This document shows, in pieces, positions 7,614 through 15,994 of a stretch of 64,000 nucleotides of DNA (positions are counted from its first letter, which is position 1; every line of letters begins with the position of its first letter). The position numbers and the translations under genes were made by a program. The stretch lies in contig JAWKNA010000005.1 in NCBI GenBank assembly GCA_041391925.1, positions 124,001-188,000 on the forward strand, written 5' to 3'. Origin of the DNA: JBPOFM01 sp041391925 (GTDB lineage Bacteria; Bacteroidota; Bacteroidia; Flavobacteriales; Flavobacteriaceae). Under the pieces are notes generated by a model. It searched no databases. It saw only the letters and a list, made by a program, of their open reading frames with translations, and had not been told where the DNA came from.

Positions 7614-10600
7614 ATGACACAAGTAGAACCCTACAAGCCAAAACATAAAGTACGTATTGTCACCGCAGCCTCTCTTTTCGATGGGCACGATGCCGCCATC
7701 AATATTATGCGACGCATCATTCAGGCGACGGGTGTTGAGGTCATTCACCTTGGGCACGATAGGAGTGTGGAGGAAGTGGTGAATACCGCTATACAGGAAG
7801 ATGCCAATGCCATTGCACTGACTTCTTACCAAGGCGGACACAACGAGTACTTTAAATATATGTATGATTTGTTGAAGGAAAAAGGCGCTGGCCATATCAA
7901 GATATTTGGCGGTGGCGGCGGCGTCATTCTTCCGGAGGAAATAAAAGAGTTGATGGACTACGGCATCACGCGTATCTATTCTCCAGATGATGGTAGAGAG
8001 TTGGGGCTGCAAGGAATGATTAATGATTTAGTGAAGACTTCTGATTTTGCCATTGGTGACTCATTAAATGGCGAAGTCAACAACTTAAAGAAAAAAAATC
8101 CTCGCGATATTGCTCGTGTCATTTCATCCGCAGAAAACTTTCCAGAGGTTGCGAAAGAGACATTAGATACCATTCACGCAAAAAATAAAGAATCGCATAC
8201 ACCTGTACTTGGTATAACTGGTACTGGTGGTGCAGGGAAATCCTCATTGGTAGACGAACTCGTGCGTCGTTTCTTGATTGATTTTCCAGAGAAAACCGTG
8301 GGATTGATATCCGTAGACCCGTCAAAAAGAAAAACAGGTGGTGCCTTGCTTGGCGACCGTATCCGAATGAATGCCATCAACAATCCACGTGTGTATATGC
8401 GTAGTTTGGCGACGCGTCAATCCAATCTTGCGTTGTCCAAATATGTAAGCGAAGCCATAGAAGTCTTGAAAGCTGCCGAGTACGATTTAATCATCTTGGA
8501 AACATCAGGAATTGGTCAAAGTGATACCGAAATCATCGAACATAGCGACGTGTCTTTATATGTGATGACACCAGAATTTGGCGCCGCCACCCAACTCGAG
8601 AAAATCGATATGCTGGACTTTGCTGACCTTGTGGCCATCAATAAATTTGACAAACGAGGTTCTCTTGATGCCTTGAGGGATGTCAAAAAACAATACCAAC
8701 GCAACCATAACCTTTGGGATGCGAAGCCAGAAGACTTGCCAATCTTCGGTACGATTGCCTCGCAGTTCAATGACCCTGGGATGAATACCTTGTACAAGGC
8801 TGTGATGCATAAATTGGTCGAGAAAACCGACACAGATTTAAAATCGAGCTTTACCATTACCGAGGAGATGAGCGAAAAAATCTTCGTGATTCCGCCATCG
8901 CGCACGCGTTATCTGTCTGAAATTGCCGAAAACAATCGTGCGTATGACAAAACAGCGAACGAGCAGGTAGAGGTGGCGCAAAAATTGTATGGTATTTACA
9001 AAACATTAGAATCTGTTTTGGGTGCAACGCCTGTTTTGGATAAAGCCGGTATTGATTCATCTTCAATTGAATCCAAAGAAAGTAAAGACTTCATCAAATT
9101 ATTGGTGGGTGAATTCGACCGTGTGAAACTCAACCTCGACCCATATAATTGGGAAGTGATTACCGGTTGGGATGAGAAAGTCAATCGTTATAAAGACCCT
9201 ATTTATTCCTTTAAGGTGAGGGACAAAGAGATTAAGATAGAAACACATACCGAATCACTATCGCATTTACAGATTCCGAAGGTGGCATTGCCTAAATATC
9301 AGGCTTGGGGCGACATATTACGCTGGACACTTCAAGAAAATGTGCCAGGGGAATTCCCATTTGCTTCCGGGTTGTATCCATTCAAACGGACGGGTGAAGA
9401 CCCTGCAAGAATGTTTGCAGGTGAAGGTGGCCCAGAGCGTACCAATAGACGTTTTCATTACGTCAGTCAAGGGATGCCGGCCAAACGCCTTTCCACAGCC
9501 TTTGATAGTGTCACGTTATACGGTAACGACCCCGACCTTCGACCTGATATCTATGGAAAAATAGGTAATGCAGGTGTGAGTATCTGCTGTCTGGACGATG
9601 CAAAGAAGTTATACTCTGGCTTTAATCTTGCCGATGTGATGACCTCGGTGAGTATGACCATCAATGGGCCTGCACCGATGTTGTTGGGCTTCTTTATGAA
9701 TGCCGCGATAGACCAACAGTGCGAACTCTACATCAAAGAGAACGGTCTTGGAGCTGAAGTTGAAGAGAAAATCAAGAAACTATATAAAGGAAAAGAAAGA
9801 CCAACTTACAACGGGCAACTTCCGGAAGGTAATGATGGTCTTGGACTGATGCTTCTAGGTGTTACGGGCGATCAAGTATTGCCGACCAATGTCTATGCCG
9901 ATATCAAGAAACGCACGATTGCCCAAGTACGTGGGACGGTGCAAGCCGATATTTTAAAGGAAGACCAAGCACAGAACACCTGCATCTTTAGCACCGAGTT
10001 TGCCCTTCGATTGATGGGTGATGTACAGGAATATTTCATCGAGAACAACGTCAGAAACTTCTATTCGGTGTCCATCTCTGGCTACCACATTGCCGAGGCA
10101 GGGGCGAACCCGATTACCCAATTGGCGCTGACACTTTCCAACGGATTTACATACGTTGAGTACTACTTAAGCCGTGGTATGAACATCAATGATTTTGGTC
10201 CGAATCTGTCATTCTTCTTTAGTAATGGCATTGACCCTGAATACGCCGTCATTGGACGTGTGGCAAGGAAGATTTGGGCAAAAGCGATGAAGAATAAATA
10301 TGGTGCCAATGAGCGTGCACAGATGTTGAAGTACCATATCCAAACATCTGGGCGCAGCCTTCACGCACAGGAAATCGACTTTAACGATATCCGTACCACA
10401 TTACAGGCATTGTACGCCATCTATGACAATTGCAACTCGCTGCATACAAATGCGTATGACGAGGCTATCACAACGCCTACCGAAGAGTCGGTGAGACGTG
10501 CTATGGCCATCCAATTGATTATCAATAAAGAATTGGGGCTTGCCAAAAATGAAAATCCGATTCAAGGTTCATTTATTATTGAAGAGCTTACGGATTTGGT

Positions 10601-11024
10601 AGAAGAGGCAGTACTTGCCGAGTTCGACCGTATTACGGAACGAGGCGGCGTGCTGGGCGCTATGGAAACGATGTACCAACGTAGCAAGATACAGGAAGAA
10701 AGCTTGTATTATGAGACCTTGAAACACAATGGCGAATTCCCGATTATCGGTGTCAATACGTTCTTGAGCAGCAAAGGTTCGCCAACAGTCATACCTAAAG
10801 AAGTCATAAGAGCCACCGAGGAGGAGAAGCAATATCAAATACGTACGCTTAAGAACCTGCACGAGGCGCACGATACCAAGCAATTGCTAAAGGAGTTGCA
10901 GACAACCGCCATCCACAACGAAAATATCTTTGCCGCCCTGATGGATGTGTGTAAAGTATGTTCGCTGGGGCAGATTACCGATGCTTTGTTTGAGGTAGGA
11001 GGGCAGTACAGAAGGAATATGTAA
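7614..11024 (+). CDS. icmF: fused isobutyryl-CoA mutase IcmF
   Basis: A 1136-residue adenosylcobalamin-dependent acyl-CoA mutase with its G-protein chaperone built in. The order is a B12-binding domain (about 10-145, with the cobalt-ligand motif DGHDAAINIM and glycine-rich FGGGGGVILP), a MeaI-type GTPase (Walker A GTGGAGKSS at about 203-211, then SVDPSKRKTGGALLGDRIRM and NKFD), a linker, and a mutase barrel from about 555 (YPFKRTGEDPARMFAGEGG, RFHYVSQG). This order is the opposite of methylmalonyl-CoA mutase large subunits, and the Phe of YPFKR instead of Tyr fits isobutyryl/butyryl-type substrates. Substrate choice remains inferred. It stands alone, with a terminator downstream, and probably serves branched-chain acyl-CoA interconversion. 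Confidence 0.95.
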   Translation: MTQVEPYKPKHKVRIVTAASLFDGHDAAINIMRRIIQATGVEVIHLGHDRSVEEVVNTAIQEDANAIALTSYQGGHNEYFKYMYDLLKEKGAGHIKIFGGGGGVILPEEIKELMDYGITRIYSPDDGRELGLQGMINDLVKTSDFAIGDSLNGEVNNLKKKNPRDIARVISSAENFPEVAKETLDTIHAKNKESHTPVLGITGTGGAGKSSLVDELVRRFLIDFPEKTVGLISVDPSKRKTGGALLGDRIRMNAINNPRVYMRSLATRQSNLALSKYVSEAIEVLKAAEYDLIILETSGIGQSDTEIIEHSDVSLYVMTPEFGAATQLEKIDMLDFADLVAINKFDKRGSLDALRDVKKQYQRNHNLWDAKPEDLPIFGTIASQFNDPGMNTLYKAVMHKLVEKTDTDLKSSFTITEEMSEKIFVIPPSRTRYLSEIAENNRAYDKTANEQVEVAQKLYGIYKTLESVLGATPVLDKAGIDSSSIESKESKDFIKLLVGEFDRVKLNLDPYNWEVITGWDEKVNRYKDPIYSFKVRDKEIKIETHTESLSHLQIPKVALPKYQAWGDILRWTLQENVPGEFPFASGLYPFKRTGEDPARMFAGEGGPERTNRRFHYVSQGMPAKRLSTAFDSVTLYGNDPDLRPDIYGKIGNAGVSICCLDDAKKLYSGFNLADVMTSVSMTINGPAPMLLGFFMNAAIDQQCELYIKENGLGAEVEEKIKKLYKGKERPTYNGQLPEGNDGLGLMLLGVTGDQVLPTNVYADIKKRTIAQVRGTVQADILKEDQAQNTCIFSTEFALRLMGDVQEYFIENNVRNFYSVSISGYHIAEAGANPITQLALTLSNGFTYVEYYLSRGMNINDFGPNLSFFFSNGIDPEYAVIGRVARKIWAKAMKNKYGANERAQMLKYHIQTSGRSLHAQEIDFNDIRTTLQALYAIYDNCNSLHTNAYDEAITTPTEESVRRAMAIQLIINKELGLAKNENPIQGSFIIEELTDLVEEAVLAEFDRITERGGVLGAMETMYQRSKIQEESLYYETLKHNGEFPIIGVNTFLSSKGSPTVIPKEVIRATEEEKQYQIRTLKNLHEAHDTKQLLKELQTTAIHNENIFAALMDVCKVCSLGQITDALFEVGGQYRRNM

Positions 11025-11052
11025 TGTTCGCTTTATGCAAAAGGCTAAATTA

Positions 11053-11086
11053 AATCCCGTTGATTAAGAAATTGGCGGGATTTTTT
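11053..11086 (+). terminator. rho-independent terminator of icmF
   Basis: AATCCCG pairs with CGGGATT across a 16-nt loop and is followed by a T-run, 28 bp after the icmF stop codon. Confidence 0.75.
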
Positions 11087-11140
11087 ATCCGCACTATGGG
11101 ATGTAGTGGCATACACCTTCTTATTCTATATGATAAAAGT

Positions 11141-11728
11141 TTAAACATTGCCTGTTACCACTTGTCCAGAACGCTTGTAATTCGTAATGATAACCCCTTT
11201 GGTTGTGACATGGCTTTCGGTGAGTGTAAATGCTGCGGGGATGGCACCGTTATCGAAGAGTTTTTTTCCTTGACCAAGAATCAATGGGTAGATTTTGAGT
11301 CGGAGTTCGTCCACCAAGTCATTCTTAAGCAGTAATTGGATAAGTTTGCTACTGCCCCAAACTTGAATGTCGGCGCCTTCCGAATTCTTCAGCATTTCAA
11401 TCTCATTGAGATTTTTGAGAAAAGAGGTATTGTTCCAATCTGATTGGTTCCTGGTTTGAGACAGGATGTACTTGCTGCCATCATTGATTCCTGGCCAGGC
11501 ATCGGCATGTTGCGGCCAGTAGGATTCGAAAATATCAAATGTTTTTCTGCCCAATAGATAGGCTGCCGGCTTCATCTCTTCTTGCATGATCTCGCCAAAG
11601 AGCTTGTCGCCATAGGAGGCCGTCCAACCACCATATTTGAAGCCATTTGATGTGTCTTCTTCTGGTCCGCCTGGTGCTTGCAGTACGCCATCCAAGGTGA
11701 TCATCGATATCACGGTTATCTTTCTCAT
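11141..11728 (-). CDS. dihydrofolate reductase family protein (RibD C-terminal type)
   Basis: A 195-residue cytoplasmic NADPH-dependent reductase-like protein. It opens with RKITVISMITLDGVLQAPGG, the usual start of the family, and has YLLGRKTFDIFESYWP, VWGSSKLIQLLL and the C-terminal LRLKIYPLILGQGKKLF motif. Members resemble the reductase half of RibD and DHFR but most have no proven substrate. It is followed by a convergent terminator of icmF and preceded by the hydrolase gene on the same strand, 40 bp upstream. Confidence 0.88.
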   Translation of the reverse strand: MRKITVISMITLDGVLQAPGGPEEDTSNGFKYGGWTASYGDKLFGEIMQEEMKPAAYLLGRKTFDIFESYWPQHADAWPGINDGSKYILSQTRNQSDWNNTSFLKNLNEIEMLKNSEGADIQVWGSSKLIQLLLKNDLVDELRLKIYPLILGQGKKLFDNGAIPAAFTLTESHVTTKGVIITNYKRSGQVVTGNV

Positions 11729-11768
11729 ATCTTATCAATTTATTGTTTGTTAAAATTAATGTTTTAGG

Positions 11769-12644
11769 TTACTTTAAAAAGCTTTCCATATAGGCCAGAA
11801 TTGTTTTCGTTTGCATCATGAGGCTGACATGTCCTTGCGAAGGAACGACTGCCAATTGCGATTTTGGCATGGGTTCAAGGTCGGCAGAAACATTGCCTCC
11901 AAGCAATTGGTATGTTTTCATCAACTCAATTTTATCCAGTCCGTCATTGTCACCGGAAATGAGCAATACAGGAGCCGTAATGCTCGCAATATTGGCGTCA
12001 CCAACATCGAATGGCTCTTCAGCGAAGACAAACATTTGCTCTAAAAACGGTGTCCATTTTGTCTTATCAGGTGCTACCGCTTCATAAGCCGTTTTTAAAG
12101 GAGTGTTATCAAACAATTCTGGCTTGAACTCTTCAAAACCACTGTTTACAATCGGTAGCCAACCATCGGTTTTATAAGTAGAAGAAATAATCACCAAATG
12201 TTTTAAACGTTCGGGGTTTTGTACGGCAAATTGATAAGCCACAGAGCCGCCCATACTAAATCCGGCTACATCGGCACGGTCAATGTTCAGATAATCCATT
12301 ACACCTTTCACATCGTTCGCCAAATTAGTAATCGATAATTTTCTATCTGAAATAGGTGAATGTCCATGTCCTTGGAATTCAAGGGCAATCACTTTTCTGT
12401 TCTTTGACAATTCAGGGATTAGTGCTGCCCAGTTCAAATCAATGGTATAAAAAGCGCCATGCAATAAAATGATGGGGCTACCCTCGCCGTACACTTCATA
12501 ATAGACCTTGATGCCATTGACTGGCGCATATCCACTTTCTGAAGGTTTATTTTGTTGACCGTAAGTCTGGAATGCCATGCATAAAAGCAAAATGCTTAAT
12601 ACCACAGGTTTTAGAACGATAGATGTCTTAAATGCTTTTTTCAT
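11769..12644 (-). CDS. secreted alpha/beta hydrolase
   Basis: A 291-residue exported hydrolase with a signal peptide ending around residue 30 (TYGQ). The catalytic triad can be placed: nucleophile Ser130 in GFSMGG, acid in GDNDG at 231-235, and His272 in SQGHVS. The oxyanion region is LLHGAFYTID. The fold resembles proline iminopeptidase/epoxide hydrolase relatives but there is no distinctive cap, so the substrate is open. It lies 40 bp upstream of the RibD-like gene and may be co-transcribed with it. Confidence 0.88.
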   Translation of the reverse strand: MKKAFKTSIVLKPVVLSILLLCMAFQTYGQQNKPSESGYAPVNGIKVYYEVYGEGSPIILLHGAFYTIDLNWAALIPELSKNRKVIALEFQGHGHSPISDRKLSITNLANDVKGVMDYLNIDRADVAGFSMGGSVAYQFAVQNPERLKHLVIISSTYKTDGWLPIVNSGFEEFKPELFDNTPLKTAYEAVAPDKTKWTPFLEQMFVFAEEPFDVGDANIASITAPVLLISGDNDGLDKIELMKTYQLLGGNVSADLEPMPKSQLAVVPSQGHVSLMMQTKTILAYMESFLK

Positions 12645-12810
12645 AGGATAAGGGTATTAAATTAGTCTGAATCAATTATTGACTATACAAAGATTCAAAC
12701 TTTTTCAGGATTTGATGATGTGTAAAAACGACGATTTAGGGGGTGGATTACGTCAAAAATTAGTTAAATTTATAAAAGCAGTATCCTATTTGTTAGTCTA
12801 TCGGAAACGG

Positions 12811-13002
12811 CATGGCATGATTGCTAACATTTATGTATATGAGCTGTGGCGTGTTTTAGCACTTAACTTTGCAAGTATACACCAGACCGAATCCCGATAG
12901 CTATCGGGACGTGAGGATTTTGCTAAGCCAGTTCGCACTTCGTGCTCGTGTCAGAAGTAGGCGAGAACAAGCAATTGCGGTTATACATTGTTGTACACTG
13001 GC
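12811..13002 (-). repeat. structured intergenic element 1 (cassette-like spacer)
   Basis: On the minus strand, directly after the stop of the gene at 13014, the element starts with TGTACAACAATGTATAACCG and ends with CATATACATAAATGTTAGCA; these ends are imperfect inverted repeats (AACAATGTATA against AACATTTATGTATA). Inside are a perfect 18-bp palindrome, TCCCGATAGCTATCGGGA at 12892-12909, and a small hairpin GCAC-TTC-GTGC at 12932-12942. The layout recalls recombination-site-like spacers seen between single genes in Bacteroidetes. No integrase is nearby. Confidence 0.5.
12892..12909. repeat. 18-bp perfect palindrome
   Basis: TCCCGATAG followed by CTATCGGGA. This GC-rich palindrome stands out from the AT-rich surroundings. 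As I recall, a sequence of this kind is frequent between genes in flavobacterial chromosomes. Confidence 0.8.
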
Positions 13003-13013
13003 TTTTTAAATCT

Positions 13014-13514
13014 TTATTTCTTATCAGTTGATTTTTCAATGGAACTTGCGTGGTCTTTTATTATGTACCAATTTCCATTAAATTTCTCTAAATCATAGCT
13101 TACAATCATTCTGTTGAAATAAGGCATACCGTTTCTTTCGGGTTCTCGATAAACAATTTCCGTTATAGCCATCCCAAATGTGTCTCCTATTTCAGTGTTA
13201 AGAATTTTAGTTTCAAATGTCCAATTACTGTCATTAAACCAATTCTTATGATATTCCATAAACCCATCAACACCAGTTATGATTTCAGTTCCTGGAAGAA
13301 TTAATTGCATTTTTCCATTAGGGTGCATAGTACTTTCCAATGTTGACAAATCACGATTTGATACTGAATTCAAATGTTTTTGCATCGTAGTTATAAACAT
13401 TTTTTCATTTTGCCCAATTTGATTATTATTTTCATTCGATATGTTCTTTTCTTTGCAAGAAGTCAATGAGCCAATAAAAAGTATGATAATTAAATAATGT
13501 AAAAAATATTTCAT
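13014..13514 (-). CDS. NTF2-like (SnoaL/DUF4440-type) lipoprotein
   Basis: A 166-residue lipoprotein (lipobox LTSC near residue 20). The mature domain begins with a helix MQKHLNSVSNRDLSTLESTM, followed by HPNGKMQLILPGTEIITGVDGFMEYHKNWF and WTFETKILNTEIGDTFGMAI, and closes with NGNWYIIKDHASSI. This is the classic cone-shaped NTF2-like fold used as a small binding or catalytic pocket. The ligand is unknown. It lies in a run of small minus-strand genes separated by structured spacers rather than in a tight operon. Confidence 0.75.
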   Translation of the reverse strand: MKYFLHYLIIILFIGSLTSCKEKNISNENNNQIGQNEKMFITTMQKHLNSVSNRDLSTLESTMHPNGKMQLILPGTEIITGVDGFMEYHKNWFNDSNWTFETKILNTEIGDTFGMAITEIVYREPERNGMPYFNRMIVSYDLEKFNGNWYIIKDHASSIEKSTDKK

Positions 13515-13519
13515 AGGTA

Positions 13520-13640
13520 TTCGTTTTAGCTTGCGTATCGGAGGTTTTTCCGCCGAAAACCGAAGATAGCAAATTTGCGAGGACTTTCCGAGAGGAAAGT
13601 CAGAAGCAATGAACTATAGCCGTTGTTGTTCGTAGTTTTT
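13520..13640 (-). repeat. structured intergenic element 2 (cassette-like spacer)
   Basis: Read on the minus strand it begins ACGAACAACAACGGCTATAG and continues to ATTGCTTCTGAC, sharing ACAACAA-x-G…TATA…ATTGCTT and CTTCTGAC with element 1. It contains an 8-bp hairpin GACTTTCC-GAGA-GGAAAGTC at 13582-13601 and a second hairpin with arms GGTTTT/AAAACC at 13543-13561. It ends just before the start of the gene at 13514. Confidence 0.5.
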
Positions 13641-14099
13641 TTATTCTTTAAATTTAATTGTGTTCAGTATTTTAACAATCTCATTATAATTCTCTGCAAT
13701 TACTTTATCGTTAGTATTGTCAAAAGTCAGAGTGATGAACAAACGCTTGTTTTTATGTCCAAATTCAAAACGAAATTGATATAGTTTTTCATCTTCGTAA
13801 TTCAGAGCATATACAGCAGATTTATATTGAGAAATATTTTTGATTTCAGCTTTGTGTCCATTTTGTTCTATTTCCGATAAAGATTCTTTTAGGTCAAATA
13901 CATAATTTTCATCAGAATGTTGGAATGAACTTATTTGTAAAATTCCGATATAGTTTTTGAGGTTTATAAAATCCGAAATGGTTTTATTTCCAGTTTTTCT
14001 TAATTGTCTCCAATTCGATTGAAATTTTATCGAAAAGTTATTTGATTCAAAAATATCAACTTTTTTAGTTGTCAGATTATTGTATAATAGTCTATTCAC
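13641..14099 (-). CDS. hypothetical protein, PsbP/DUF1795-like pattern
   Basis: A 152-residue protein starting with GTG at 14099. The sequence has NFSIKFQSNW near residue 22, YIGILQISSF, and ends with NEIVKILNTIKF, which is the usual ending of small proteins of the PsbP/DUF1795 kind that carry a beta sandwich with terminal helix. No signal peptide is visible as called. Family assignment is tentative. It is a single gene bounded on both sides by spacers with inverted repeats, and its strand matches the neighbours. Confidence 0.6.
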   Translation of the reverse strand: MNRLLYNNLTTKKVDIFESNNFSIKFQSNWRQLRKTGNKTISDFINLKNYIGILQISSFQHSDENYVFDLKESLSEIEQNGHKAEIKNISQYKSAVYALNYEDEKLYQFRFEFGHKNKRLFITLTFDNTNDKVIAENYNEIVKILNTIKFKE

Positions 14100-14404
14100 A
14101 AATTTGGGTCTAAATTACGTACAACTTGTTATCCGTACTAAAATAGTCATTTATTCCATGTATTGTCGGGATATCGACACTTTTTAGTGTGGTTTTTGGG
14201 GTTTTGTTATTTGGGATTGCGACGAGCGAGGCATGGGATGGTTATTCATTGAAGGACACTATGTATCTTACAACGAAGGTCACGTTCTGCTGCGCAGGCT
14301 GCCTTCGTTATAACGCATGCTTTGGTCCTCGGTAATGCGCGACCGAACAGCTAGGGGTGATAATGGGGTGTTGTTAAATCATGGCCAAGGTAAAAAAACC
14401 TTAG
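14100..14404. other. spacer with hairpins
   Basis: About 305 bp downstream of the lipoprotein gene at 14405. It contains a small hairpin ACACT-TTTT-AGTGT at 14177-14190 followed by T-rich DNA, and the long inverted repeat at 14268-14313. No gene was seen. Confidence 0.6.
14268..14313. repeat. 12-bp inverted repeat with GC-rich centre
   Basis: TTACAACGAAGG at 14268-14279 pairs with CCTTCGTTATAA at 14302-14313 with one mismatch. The 22-bp centre itself holds CTGC-TGC-GCAG. It can form a long cruciform or RNA hairpin and belongs with the other structured spacers of this region. Confidence 0.65.
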
Positions 14405-14842
14405 TTAATCATCCCCGGGATTTTTATCTAAAACCGCAGTGATTGGTGTGTCACCACCACCGTCAAATTGTAGAATCAATTCATCTTCGCTAACCGTAAT
14501 AATGGTGTATTGAACCGTGGTCGTACCATAGCTAAGAATAAAAGTATCGTCAGAAACCAACACGAACGTGCCTGCTATTGTAGCTGAAACGTCGCAAGTG
14601 CCTCCAGCATCATTATAAAGTTCTTGAACAAAATTTCCATTGGTCAACAGCCGCAAGTTAGTATGTTTATCGCAAGCGTCCAGTGTGGTAAAAGTTTGGC
14701 TTTCAAAGTACCAAATACCTGTAGTAAGAAGTTCTTCTACGGTAGGTTCGGGTGTGTCGTTGCCATCATCCTTACTGCAAGCGGTAAAAAGCATCACACC
14801 CACAAAAGGTATAAACCATAGTATTTTGAATATGTTTTTCAT
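14405..14842 (-). CDS. lipocalin-like lipoprotein
   Basis: A 145-residue lipoprotein starting at the ATG at 14842, which gives a proper signal peptide with lipobox FTAC. After an acidic linker (SKDDGNDTPEPT) the domain starts LLTTGIWYFESQTF, has LRLLTNGNFVQELYN, a Cys pair, GTFVLVSDDTFILSYG and TIITVSEDELILQF. This is the eight-strand pattern of the lipocalin-like (lipocalin_4/5) proteins common in Bacteroidetes. The upstream extension to 14926 would overlap the stop of the next gene and lacks a signal. It is 25 bp from that gene, so the two form an operon. Confidence 0.72.
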   Translation of the reverse strand: MKNIFKILWFIPFVGVMLFTACSKDDGNDTPEPTVEELLTTGIWYFESQTFTTLDACDKHTNLRLLTNGNFVQELYNDAGGTCDVSATIAGTFVLVSDDTFILSYGTTTVQYTIITVSEDELILQFDGGGDTPITAVLDKNPGDD

Positions 14843-14867
14843 AGGTACTGTTGATTTTGTATTAAAA

Positions 14868-15884
14868 CTATCTAATGAATACAGATACGGCATAGGCATC
14901 ATCGCCTGTGGTGAGTGTCTGTGCAACGCCGTTTTTCCAAAGCATGGCGACGGTGCCTTCTGGGCGTGCTTCGACTCCTACGGCATACACATCGCCGCCC
15001 GAGACAGCTACCGAATACGCCTGTGCGTGATAGGTACCATCGGTTAAGTTGATGGGAACGCCATTTTTCCAGATTTTGGCCACGGTCTTAAAACCGTTGA
15101 ACTCACGGCCAGCGACATAGACATCATTGCCTTGCACATACACACAAGAAGCAGTAGCAGGTTGGGAACCATCGGTCAAATTGGTGGCCGCACCATTCTT
15201 CCAGATTTTGGCCACATTATTTTGTCCATTGTATTCGATTCCTGCCACATACACATCATTACCGGAGACATATACAGATTCGCCTTGGGCATCTTGTGTA
15301 CCATTGGTCAGGTCGGTGGCCACACCATTTTTCCATAGTTTCGCCACATAGTCGGTATCGTTCGCTTCGCGTCCTACAGCATACACGTCGTTGCCAGATA
15401 CAAAAACAGAAAAGGCATTGGCATTGTAAGTACCATCTGTCAAATCAATGGGTACGCCGTTCTTCCAAATTTTGGCAATATAATTGACACCAGTAGACTC
15501 GTAGCCAGCTACGTACACATCGTTCCCAGAGACTACCACACCTCGGGCATTGGCGGCAGCGGTGCTCAAGTTGGTGGCGATACCGTTTTTCCAAACTTTT
15601 GCCAAACCATCCATCCCATTATCTTCCTGTCCTACAGCATAAACATCGGTGTCTGTGACATAGATTGCATAGATACCAGCGTTGTTTGTTCCGTCGGTGA
15701 TATTGGTGGACTCACCATCTTTCCATACTTTGGCTACATTGTTGGAACCGTTATATTGATAGCCAGCTACATAGACGTGTGGGTCTTCAGGGTTGGTGGT
15801 TGTGCTGTCATCATTGCTGCTGCAACCTAGAAGGAGGGCAGTGACGCACCATACGAGTATACGATTTAGGGTTTTCATGTTCAT
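14868..15884 (-). CDS. lipoprotein with seven 45-residue propeller repeats
   Basis: A 338-residue lipoprotein (lipobox LLGC). After a short linker it consists of seven tandem repeats of about 45 residues with the pattern VYVAGYExNG-x-x-x-VAKIWKNG-x-x-x-(N/D)LTDGT-x-(N/H)A-x-(A/S)-x-SVxVSGND. Each unit reads as one four-strand blade, so the whole should be a seven-bladed beta propeller on the outer membrane or cell surface. The units are also similar at DNA level. The sequence resembles repeated 'name-value' propellers without known activity. It is followed by the lipocalin-like gene. A second start at 15878 is possible. Confidence 0.8.
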   Translation of the reverse strand: MNMKTLNRILVWCVTALLLGCSSNDDSTTTNPEDPHVYVAGYQYNGSNNVAKVWKDGESTNITDGTNNAGIYAIYVTDTDVYAVGQEDNGMDGLAKVWKNGIATNLSTAAANARGVVVSGNDVYVAGYESTGVNYIAKIWKNGVPIDLTDGTYNANAFSVFVSGNDVYAVGREANDTDYVAKLWKNGVATDLTNGTQDAQGESVYVSGNDVYVAGIEYNGQNNVAKIWKNGAATNLTDGSQPATASCVYVQGNDVYVAGREFNGFKTVAKIWKNGVPINLTDGTYHAQAYSVAVSGGDVYAVGVEARPEGTVAMLWKNGVAQTLTTGDDAYAVSVFIR

Positions 15885-15994
15885 CAGTTATTTTTAGTTA
15901 CTAAAGGCAAAAGTGGTTTTTGCTACTTGCATTAAAGAACTAAATAACGGATAGTCCTCAAAACAACTATCCTAAAAAATAAAGAGTGAAAAAA

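Larger units (their letters stand above)
12645..13013. other. gene-poor spacer with structured repeat element
   Basis: The left half is the promoter region of the hydrolase. From about 12811 to 13002 lies a structured element described separately. No credible gene was found on either strand. Confidence 0.6.

Noticed and set aside
12679..12900. 73-codon plus-strand frame in the structured spacer
   Set aside because: It runs through the inverted-repeat element and has no coding character.
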